Assembly: GCF_035582795.1 (NCBI RefSeq)
Contig: NC_134390.1
Coordinates: 2,495,560 to 2,559,559 of the forward strand
DNA length: 64,000 nt
Direction of reading: 5' to 3'
Origin: Mycteria americana
Lineage: Eukaryota > Chordata > Aves > Ciconiiformes > Ciconiidae
In this document: positions 49,401 through 57,772 of the stretch, piece after piece
Position numbering within the stretch: the first letter of the stretch is position 1
How the letters are laid out: the number at the start of each line of letters is the position of its first letter
The notes under the pieces: model-generated
Seen by the model: the letters and a program-made list of their open reading frames with translations, nothing else
Told to the model about the DNA's origin: nothing
Database searches by the model: none
Made by a program: the position numbers and the translations under genes

Positions 49401-49535
49401 CGCCCCCGGCCCCCGCCGCCCCCCGCCGCCCCACCTACCCAGGCAGTCGGGCTCCCGGTGGTAGACGTCCCCTTCCAGGTAGCCCAGGGCGCTGCAGGTG
49501 GCCAGCAACTCGCAGTTCATCATGTACAAGTCCAT
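43477..49535 (-). CDS. TIMELESS: TIMELESS, replication-fork protection protein
   Basis: Twenty-nine coding exons, in phase, 1207 aa (human 1208): 49439-49535, 49218-49371, 49021-49135, 48868-48930, 48654-48755, 48385-48540, 48175-48308, 48001-48088, 47737-47913, 47437-47654, 47254-47357, 46998-47167, 46793-46918, 46565-46716, 46394-46491, 46194-46311, 45910-46111, 45671-45822, 45514-45599, 45306-45429, 45140-45222, 44925-45067, 44675-44840, 44529-44597, 44337-44455, 44114-44258, 43986-44025, 43755-43846, 43477-43607. TIMELESS forms a nuclear complex with TIPIN at replication forks and acts in S-phase checkpoint signalling. N-terminal Timeless domain starts [40 protein letters not shown] and [16 protein letters not shown] are typical. 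An acidic stretch precedes [16 protein letters not shown]. The C-terminal half includes the PARP1-binding region and an Asp/Glu-rich tail. It is the mammalian-type Timeless, not insect TIM. Confidence 0.97.
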
Positions 49536-49916
49536 GCAGCGCGGCGGGGCGCTGGGGACCGCGGACCGGGGGCCTTCTGCGAGACGGCCGTCAGCGCCAC
49601 CGCCGGGTGTGTCGTCCCCCCCCCGTTCTGGCCCCCCCCCCGGGCCCCCCACCGCCGGTACCGGGACACCGGCCAACCTCAGGCATCCCCCGCCCCTTAG
49701 CGGGGCACCAGCCGGACCCGGTGCCGTGGTTCCCGAGATCGGGGCACCAGCGGGGATTCCCCTTCCCGGGGCACCAGCCCGCCCCGGCCCCCCTCGATAC
49801 CGGAGCGTCGGCCGGTCCCGGTCCCCACCCCCCGCTCCCCAGGCACCAGCCCGTCCCGGTCCCCCCCGACACCGGAGCACCCGCCGGCCCCGGTTCCCCG
49901 GCCCCCCGCGCTCACC
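49536..49916 (-). other. TIMELESS: TIMELESS 5' UTR intron with minisatellite
   Basis: An acceptor (cgcag) places 40 nt of leader in the first coding exon (up to 49576). A donor ends a noncoding exon at 49916. The intron contains about four degenerate 45-60 bp units with gcaccagcccgtcccggtcc and cgacaccggagc words (about 49655-49905). Confidence 0.6.
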
Positions 49917-50230
49917 GCCCGCCCCGTCTCCGCCGCCCTCGCGGCCGAGCGCCCCGGGAACCGGCGCGGGGGCGGCGTTACACAACCGCCCCAGTTCCCG
50001 CGGCGAGAGGCCCCGCCCCGCCCGCGGGCTTCACGCGGTAACTCCCACCAGCGAGGACCCGGTGGGGCCCTGCTCCACCCCCCGTCGCCCACCACGGGCA
50101 CGGACCGGCAGCACGAAGCCCCGCAGCCCCCTCCCCCCGGGCGCGGCTCCTGCGCCGCCCCGCTCCCCCCCGTGGTGCTGCGAGGACCCCCCCCGCGGAG
50201 CACCCTCCGGGAGGGGCTGCGCATGCGCCG
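49917..50230 (-). promoter_or_regulatory. TIMELESS: TIMELESS promoter with NRF1-type site
   Basis: CpG-rich, no TATA box. TGCGCATGCGC at 50218-50228 is a perfect NRF1-type palindrome about 200-250 bp upstream of the inferred first exon, typical of replication and housekeeping genes. Confidence 0.55.
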
Positions 50231-50397
50231 CATTGCCCTTTTAAGTGCGGCGGTGACTGGGATGCAGCCCCTCCCCCGGGGCGGGCCAGGGCGGGGCCTC
50301 CCCTGCGGGCGCGGGAATGGGCGGCTGCGGGGGGCGCCTCCCGTCAGCCCCCGCGCGGTTGCCGGGGCGACGCGGGCCCGGCCCGGCCTCGGGGCCC

Positions 50398-50452
50398 CGC
50401 TCCCCCCGGTCCCCGCCCGCTCCCCCCGGTCCCCGCCCGCTCCCCCCGCCCC
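50398..50452. repeat. Short direct repeat, 23-bp unit
   Basis: The words gctccccccggtccccgccc are repeated twice with a partial third copy, between the TIMELESS promoter and the MIP 3' end. Confidence 0.85.
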
Positions 50453-50504
50453 TGGTCCCGGTCCCGGCCACGGCCGCGAGCGGTTACCAAAATAAAAGAG
50501 CAGG

Positions 50505-50510
50505 TTTAAT
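50505..50510 (-). terminator. MIP: MIP poly(A) signal, ATTAAA
   Basis: TTTAAT on the plus strand is ATTAAA on the minus strand, about 200 bp after the MIP stop. It lies in a small AT-richer patch in GC-rich DNA. Confidence 0.65.
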
Positions 50511-50706
50511 TCACCGAACACAGAACTCCCGCCGCGGCGGGGCGGAGCGGCCCCGGCCCGGCCCGGTTCGGGCGGCCCCGGCCGGGCCGGGTCCCGGGTC
50601 CCGGCAGCGGGGCCCCGCCGCGCCGCGCCGCACACACACGCACCACACGCACGGCGGCGGCCCCGTCACAGCAAAGCAGCGGGCGGGCGCGGGGGCCGGG
50701 CCCGGC

Positions 50707-52499
50707 CTACAGGCCCTGCGTCTTCAGCTCCAGCGTCTTCAGCTCCAGCGGCTCGGCCGGCGGCTCGGCCGGCGCCTCGGCGGCGGGGGGCTCTCCCTTG
50801 AGGGCGGCCAGGCGCTCGGCCAGGCTGCGCGGCCGCGGGCACAGCGCGAACTCGTACAGCACCGCGCCCAGCGCCGCGCCCAGCAGCGGGCCCGCCCAGT
50901 ACACCTGCGGGGGGGCGGCGTGGGCACCGGCACCCCCGGGCACCCCCCCCGCCCCCCGTCCCGGCCTGCGGGGCTCCGGGCGCCCCCAGCTTCGGGGCTC
51001 CGGCGGGGCCGGGGACTCCCCCCTCCCCCCCCCCCGCCCCCTTCGGGGCACCCACCTCCCGGTGCGGGGGGGGGCAGCGCGAGCGAGGGGCGGCCACGTC
51101 CCCCCGAGATACTGGGGGGGCGGCAGGGCCGGGGGGGGGCTCCTCGCGCCCCACCTGCGCAGCCCCCGGCACCCCGGGGCGCTGCCGTCAGCGGGGTGGC
51201 TCCGGCGGCTGTCCCCCCTCGGAGGGGACACCGCGGCTGGGGGAGGACCAGGACAAGCGGGGAGGGGCTGGGAAGGCCCCGGGCGGGGTGGGGGGTCCCC
51301 CCGCCCCACTTACCCAGTGGTTGGTGAAGTTTCGGGTGATGACGGCGGGGGCGAAGGAGCGAGCGGGGTTCATGCCGGCGCCCGTGTAGTGGATCTGCGG
51401 GGAGGACGGGGCGGTGGGGGGGAGGACGGGGCGGTGGGGTGCCGCTGGCTGCCCCCGCGGCCCTGGACCGCCCCCCAGCCCCCGGGGTCACACCAGGAGG
51501 GCCCCCGCGGCCGCCCTTACCCCGAAGAGGTGCCCAAGGGCGAGGGAGAAGCCGACGGGCAGCGCGGCTGAGCCCGGGCGCCCGTCGTGGCGGTCATCGA
51601 AGCTGGCCAAGACGCAGAGGATGAACTGGGCGGTCAGGAGCAGCTCCACCACCATGCCCTGGCCCGGGCCCACGCTGGGGTGCAGCTGCGCAGGGAGGGG
51701 GGCTCAGCACCCTGCCTGCCCCCGGCCGGCAGCCAGCACCCCACGGAGCTGGTCCCCCCTTCCCCCGGCACCCCAAACCCCCGCCGCCCCGGCCGTCGCC
51801 CCGCCGCGCTCCCAAGCACCTCCTGGCCCCAGTTCCCTGTCGCCCCGCTCGCCATCCGCAGCCCCGCCGTACCCCAAAGCCCTGTTTACCCCCCCAACGC
51901 CGCCTGGACAGCCAGCCCCCATCACTGCCCCACGCCACCCCAAAGCCTCAAGCGCCTCCTGAACCCCCTAATCCCCCATCGGCCCCAGCGCCCCGAACCC
52001 CCGAGCATCTCTGAACCCCCCAGTCAGCCATTACAGCCCCACGGTACCCCAAAACACCTCTTAGAGCCCCCCTCACCCCCCCCCGCCCCACAGCACCCCA
52101 ACCCCTCAAGCATCCCCAGCCCCCCCCGGCCCCGCTCACCATGCTGAGGCCGAGGGTGCCGCGGATGGAGGCCGGCGTCACGCCGTAGAGCACGCCGGCC
52201 CCGGCCAGGGCGCCCAGCAGCTGGGCCAGGAGGTAGCCCAGGGCACGGGGCAGGGAGAGCTGCGAGGCCAGCAGGAGGGCCAGCGTGATGGCCGGGTTGA
52301 CGTGGCCCCCGCTGACGTGGCCCAGCGCCTGCACCAGGGTGGCCTGGGCCAGCCCGAAGGCCAGGGCGGCCCCCAGGACGCTGTGGGGGCCCGGGGCCCA
52401 GCGCAGGGAAGCCCCCAGCCCCAGCAGGGCATAGAGGAGGCTGCCCAGGAACTCGGCCAGGACGGCCCTCCAGAAGGCGGACGAGCGCAGCTCCCGCAT
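50707..52499 (-). CDS. MIP: Lens fibre major intrinsic protein, aquaporin-0
   Basis: Four exons, 52140-52499, 51521-51685, 51314-51394 and 50707-50904, all phase 0, 267 aa (human 263). AQP0 is the six-helix water channel and junction protein of lens fibre membranes. It begins [21 protein letters not shown] (human MWELRSASFWRAIFAEFF). Both NPA boxes are present: GHVNPAIT and [10 protein letters not shown]. The selectivity-filter Phe (LAFGLAQ), His (ALGHLFG) and Arg (NPAR) are all kept. The C-terminal [15 protein letters not shown] resembles the human calmodulin-binding helix. The tail contains a short duplicated LELKT. The four-exon layout equals human. Confidence 0.97.
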
Positions 52500-52566
52500 G
52501 GCCTGGCCCCGCTGCCCTCCGTGGCCCCGCTCCCCTCCCCGGGGGCCGCCCGCACCCACCTTTATA
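52500..52566 (-). promoter_or_regulatory. MIP: MIP core promoter with TATA box
   Basis: TATAAA on the minus strand at 52566-52561, 62 bp upstream of the ATG. Start site is expected near 52535. A TATA box fits a tissue-restricted lens gene. Confidence 0.75.
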
Positions 52567-53395
52567 AGGCCCCCCCGGGCCGGCCCCGGGGGTGGGATCC
52601 CACCGCCGCCACCCCCCCGTTAACCGCTTCGCTGCCCGGGGCGGGGGCCGGGTGACGTGCGGCGAGGGCCCCCCCCGAGCTCCCCCCCCCCCCGGGGCAG
52701 CCCTGCACCCCCAGGATAGGGGGGACCCCCCCGAGCCGCGTCCCCCCATCCCTGGGGCTCCCTGGGTGGGGGGGCTCTGACCCATAGGTGCCCTCTGCGG
52801 GGTCTGGGGGACACCACCCTGCTCGGGGCCGGGGGCAGTGCTGAGACACCCCCCCACCATGTTTTGGGGGACACTTTGGGGTGACCCTGCCGGGACCCAG
52901 CCTCTCCCAGCCCCACACGGGGGGGGGAGGGGGGGGGGGGGCTGGGTGCCCCCCCGGGCCAGCCCCGCTGGGGGCCACGGGGGCTCCCCCCGCCCCGGCC
53001 CTGTTGTCTGCAGGAGGGTTATTCAGCCTGGCTTAGCGGGCGCTAATTCCTCGGCCGGGGGGATTAGGGCCAGGCCCGGCCATTGGCGCCCGCGGAAATC
53101 TGCCGGGGCTGCAGAGGCCGCGACAAAGGGCTTTGCTGCGCTCAGCGCCCCGGCACGGGACGGGGCGGACGGGGGGTCCCGGCCCCCAGCCTCGCCGCGG
53201 GGCCGCTGGGAGGGGGCACGCGCCTGGGGGAGCCGGGGAGGGGGCACGGCCCCGAGGGAGGCACGGGGGAGGACCCCAGCGTCGGGGTGCCCCCACGCCC
53301 CGAGGGCGCAGGACGGGGGTCTTGCAGCCACCGAGACCCCCCCCCCCCCGTCCCCCACGGCAACACTCTGCACCCAGCTCTGACCCAAAGCCACC
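52567..53395. other. Gap between MIP and the AQP4-like gene
   Basis: Mostly G/C homopolymer-rich. An AT-containing island at 53020-53135 carries cagcctggcttagc, gctaattcc, ggattaggg and an inverted acaaaggg/ctttg pair, which look like homeobox (OTX/CRX) and SOX-type words upstream of MIP. No exon seen. Confidence 0.5.
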
Positions 53396-53401
53396 TTTAA
53401 T
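53396..53401 (-). terminator. AQP4-like gene poly(A) signal, ATTAAA
   Basis: TTTAAT on the plus strand, about 200 bp after the stop codon of the second aquaporin. The spacing is close to that of MIP and its own signal. Confidence 0.6.
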
Positions 53402-53601
53402 CCCCCCGGGGGCAGGGGGCGGGGGGGGGGGCTGGAGCCATCTGTGCGCGGCCCCCCCCCACCCCCCCCATCCTGCCGCGGGGGGGCACCGTGCCCCGGG
53501 TGCCCCATGGAGGGTGCTGGGCTCGGGGGCTGGCGGGGACCCGGCATGGGGACCCACGTGCCAGCTCCCACCGGCTGGGTCGGAGCAGGGGGCCGGGGGG
53601 C

Positions 53602-55721
53602 TCAGGCCGTGCCCTGGCCCCGCTCGGCCGGGGGGGCCGGGGGGCTGCGGGCGGAGGGCGAGGAGGGGGACGGGCTGGTGGTCTCCACCAGCGCCACGTC
53701 CCGGCAGGCGAGGCAGGCGCCCAGCTTCTCCCGGGAGGCGCTGGGGGCGAAGACGAACTCATAGGAGAGCCCGGCCAGCACCGCGCCCAGCACCGGCCCC
53801 AGCCAGTACACCTGGGGGGGGGGGACACACACGCGTGTCAGGGGTGCCCCAGGGACAGGGGGACGCGGGGCCAGGGGCTGCTGGGCACTGCCCCAGGGAT
53901 GGGGGGACTGGGGACCCCACACCAGTGACGGGGACTGACTGGAGGAACCTGCTCCAGGCACGAGGAGCCACGGGGGGATCACACTTTTGGGATGGGGGGA
54001 CCGGGAGGGGCCGGTCCCAAGGATGGGGACTGGGGGGGGGACCCGTCCTGTGATGGAGGGACCAGGAGGACCCAACCTGGGGATGCAGCCAAGGGTGACC
54101 TGTCCAGGGGGGACCGGGGAGACCCGTCCAAATGAAGGGACGAGCCTGGGACCCCTGTCCTGGGGCGGGGACGGGACCAGGGGGGTCCCACGCTGCAGCT
54201 GGGGGCACCCATCCCCATATTGGGGTCTCTGGGGGGGACGCGGGGGTGCCGCTGACTCACCCAGTGGTCGTCCCAGATGCCGGTGACGACGGCCGGCCCC
54301 AGCGAGCGCGCCGGGTTCATGCTGCCCCCCGAGAACGGCCCCTGCGGAAGAGGGGGGTCAGGGCCGGCCGGGGCAGGGGCCGGCAGCCCCGGGGCGGGGT
54401 GGGCAGGGGTCCTCACCGCAGCCAGGGCACCAGCGGCCACGGCGCTGCCCAGGGCCAGCCCGCCCTGGGGGGCCGCCCGGTCGGTGGCGGCAAAGGCGGC
54501 CAGTGCCAGCTGGAAGGTGGCGAAGGTCTCCCAGGCCAGGGCCTGCCCCGCCGTCCCCGCCGCCGTCACCTGCCGCGACAGCCCGGCCTCAGCGCCCCGC
54601 CACCGGGATGGGGACGGGCACAGGGACGGGGACACTCACCCTGGTGACGAGGCTGGCGTCGTCCGGCAGCGCCAGGCGGGCAGCGGCGGAGGCCAGCACG
54701 GCCCCGGCACACTGGGCCAGGAGCCCGGCAGCCCCGCGCAGGGCGCCCAGCTTACGGGTGCAGAGCAGGGCCAGGGTGAGCGCCGGGTTGGCCTGGGGCG
54801 CCCCGAGGGTGCAGGCCAGCGCCCCGGCCACCAGCCCCCCGGCCAGCGCCGGTGCCAGGGGTGCGGGGGCCACCGAAGCGCCCAGCACCACCCCCACGAA
54901 GATGAGCGTCGCCGCTGCCTCCGCCAGCACCCCCCGCCAGAAGCACCCGCTCCGCAGCTCCTGGGGGCACAGGGCAACCGGTGGCCCGGTGCCACGGCGA
55001 TGGGGTGCCACGGTGACAGAGTGCCTTGGTGATGGGGTGTTGTGGCAATGGGGTACCTCAGCGATGGGGTGCCATGGCAACAGGATGCCTCAGCAACCAG
55101 TACCTTGGCGACAGGGTGCCATGGTGATGGGACCCCTCAGCAACTGGGTACCGCAGTGATGGGGTGCCATGGCAACTGGGTACCACGGTGATGGGGCGCT
55201 ACGGCAACTGGGTACCGTGGTGATGGGGTGCTATGGCAACTGGGTACCACAGTGATGGGGTGCTACGGCAACTGGGTACCGTGGTGATGGGGTGCCACGG
55301 CAACAGGATGCCCAGCATCACCGGGTACCATGGTGATGGGGTGTCTTGGCAAAGGGGCACCTTGGCAACAGGGTCACTATGGCAACAGGAGCACCACGGC
55401 AATGGGGCCACCATGGCAACAGAGATGGGTGCCATGGCTACAGGGGGTTACGGTCACAGGGGTGGGGGCAGGCACCACAACAGGGCTGGGGGCCACGGAG
55501 TGGGGGGCATAGAGGGACCCCCGTGCTGGGGCTACGGGCTGGGGTGCTGGGGCTGGGTGCCGAGATGACAGACTGGGGGTGGTCCCCATGAGTCGGGGGC
55601 TGCTCACCCACCCCCCGGCAGGGCGGGACCCTGGGCCGTGGCTCTGGGGGGCGAGCGGGGGGCTGAGGGGGAAGGGGCCGGGGCGGCGCAGCTCGCAGGG
55701 CCTTACCTCCCCGAGGGCCAT
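53602..55721 (-). CDS. AQP4-like aquaporin (possible AQP14) with altered selectivity filter
   Basis: Five exons, 55707-55721, 54640-54960, 54417-54569, 54261-54341 and 53602-53811, all phase 0, 259 aa. A classical aquaporin fold is evident: ELRSGCFWRGVLAEAAATLIF start, NPA boxes at residues 63-65 (QANPALT) and 172-174 (SMNPARSLGPAVV). IWDDHWVYWLGPVLGAVLAG then YEFVF is closest, from memory, to AQP4 (NWENHWIYWVGPIIGAVLAG, YEYVF). Exon boundaries 2-5 coincide with MIP; an extra five-codon first exon (MALGE) resembles the upstream exon of AQP4. Unusual: the filter His aligns with A160, the position three before the second NPA is G169, and the helix-2 Phe appears to be Ala; R175 is kept. The first NPA loop is about two residues shorter. 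Tandem to MIP, so it may be a retained ancient duplicate such as AQP14; I cannot settle orthology. Confidence 0.85.
54975..55440. repeat. 32-bp minisatellite in AQP4-like intron 1
   Basis: About 14 copies of a unit containing ggggtgccatggcaactggg and taccacggtgat. It fills intron 1 (54961-55706). Many copies contain (t/c)gccatggcaac, close to the RFX X-box palindrome. Confidence 0.93.
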
Positions 55722-56790
55722 GGCGCAGCTGCGGGCGAGGCAAGCGCGGAGGACGCCCGGGAAGGGGGCACCTCCACCCCCCCGCCCTGCCACCCCCCCG
55801 GGCGCGGGGAGGGAAGGGCCCCGCCTGGCACAAGGCGCTCCTGGGGTGCAGGAGGGGGCCGAGGACGGGGCAGGGCCCTGGCGGGCCGCAGGGTCGTGGG
55901 ATCGGGCTCGGAGCATCTCTGGGTGCCATGGCAACGAGCTGGGACACTTTGGGGTGTTGCCACGACGACCAGCGCTCCATCCCCGGGGGAGAGATGAAAG
56001 GCAGGGATGAAAGGCTGGGGGGAGCGGGGGGGGGGGGGGGCACCCCCGTAGCCAGCCCTGCTCGCACACCAGTGACGAGAGCCGGGGGCCGGGGCCGTCC
56101 CCGCCGTGCCGGTCCCCAGGGGGGCAGCGGGAGAGGGCTGGGGCGGGGGTGCCCCTGCCCCCGCCCGCAGGGAGCCGGGTGCCCGCGTCCCTCCCGTGTC
56201 CCTGCCGCGTCCCTGCCAGCTCAGCAGCCGGCCCCGCACGTGGGGTGAGTCAGCGGGCGGGTGCCAAGGGCCTGGCTCAGCACGGCCCGGCCCTGCTGAC
56301 GCCCTGCAAAGAGCCAGAACAATCCGCGCCCGGGGCCGCCACAAAGGGACCGGGCCGGTGCCGCGGGACACGCGGGCGGGCGGCGGGGCCGTGCGGCCCC
56401 TGCGCCCCGGCCGAGCGGAGGGCAGCGGGGGGGGGCCGGGCCCAACGCCCCCGGGGCACCCCCGGCACCGGCCCGGCCCCCGGCTGAGCTCACCCCGGGG
56501 ACCCCGGGTCCTGCCCCCAGACCGGCCGGGGGGACCCCCTGAGCCGCCCCACAAAACCCTGCGGGACCCCGCATGGTGCCCCCACCCGACAGAACACCCC
56601 GGGGACGCCCAGGCCTGCCCCTGCCCCGCAGGGCCCCCGTCCTGCCCCGCAGGGGCCCCAGGCCCCCATGATCCCCCCTCCTGTCCCAGAGACCCCTCAG
56701 GGACCCCAGATCCCCCCCCGACCCCCCATCCTGCTCCCCTCTAACATCCCCCACCGCGGGGGGGGGCGGGGGGGGGCGGGGGCGGAGACG
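55722..56790. other. Gap upstream of the AQP4-like gene
   Basis: GC-rich, with homopolymers near 56028. A TGAGTCAGC word near 56244 is an AP-1/MAF-type half site about 520 bp upstream of the aquaporin ATG. No SPRYD4 or GLS2 exon was recognised here. Confidence 0.45.
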
Positions 56791-57772
56791 CGAGGCGCCA
56801 AGATGGCGGCCCCCTGCCCGCCTTCAGCCGCAGGGCGGAGCCAGCCGGAGTCACGCGGCGGGGGAGGGAGGTGCCAAGATGGCGGCCCCGCCTGACGGGC
56901 AGGCGGCGGCGAGCGGGGGGGGGGGGGCGGGCGCACGTGACCGGCGGCTCCAAAATGGCCGCGCCCATGGTGCGGGCGGCGCGGGGCGGTGCGACCGCCC
57001 CGCCGAGGGGTAATGGCGGCGGGGGCGGGGCTTCGCCGCCTCAAAGGAGCCGCGCTTAAAGGGGCCGCGTAGTTACGGGCCGGGGCGCTCCGGCTGCCGC
57101 GATGCTGAGGCCCCCGGGGCCGCTGCGGGGCCCCGGCGCCGGGGCAGCCCATCCCTGGCCGGGCAGTGACACCCCCGTGGCGGGGGGGGCCCGGGTGTGC
57201 AGCCCCCCCCCCGCGGCGCCATCGGTCCCCGGGGTCCCGGGCGTTCGGGGCCCAGCGAAGCCGCGGTTGACGCCAGCTGCAGCGGGGCGCAGGCCCCGGC
57301 ACGGCGGCCGGGCCCGGCCGGGGGATGGTGCCGGGTGGCACCGCGGTGCCGGGGGCAGGGGGTTCCCCCGGTGTCGCCCCCCCCCCTCCCCCGGCCGGCC
57401 TGGCCGGGGCACCGGGGCGATGCCTCGGCTGGGGGCCAAAGTCCAGCCGGGGCCGGGGGCTCTGGGGGTCCCTCCCCGCGGCGGGGCAGCACCGGGGGGG
57501 GGGGGGGGGTGTCCCGCAGGCGGCCAGGCCGGGCCCCGCCACGGGGTGCGGGGGGTGCGTCCCCCCCCTCCGCCCCCCGGGGAGCCGCCTGCCCCACAGC
57601 CCCGGGGGGCCGGGCCCCACGCGGGGCCCCCCACGGGGGGCGCGGGGCCGTCCCCGGCGTTAGGACCCGGCCTGCGCCGTGCCAGCCCGGATTCCAGGCT
57701 GGCTCCCGGGCGTGACGTCAGGCGCGGGCCCGCCTGGCTCCCGGCCCGCCCCGGCCCCTCGCGCTCGGGAAA
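56791..57772 (+). promoter_or_regulatory. RBMS2: RBMS2 CpG promoter region with YY1-type motifs
   Basis: AAGATGGCGGC occurs at 56800-56810 and 56876-56886, and AAAATGGCCGC at 56952-56962, exactly 76 bp apart. YY1 motifs in this orientation usually sit at or just after transcription starts. The rest to 57772 is CpG-rich leader or first-exon DNA without recognised coding sequence. Confidence 0.55.

Noticed and set aside
56800-57059. MAAPCP... and MAAPMVRAARG... short open frames at the ATGGCGGC motifs
   Set aside because: The ATGs are part of YY1-type motifs. The peptides are short, Gly/Pro/Ala-rich and match nothing I recognise.
55722-57772. Search for SPRYD4 or GLS2 exons
   Set aside because: No frame on either strand resembles the SPRY domain, the glutaminase domain or ankyrin repeats. 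Reported as an absence only.
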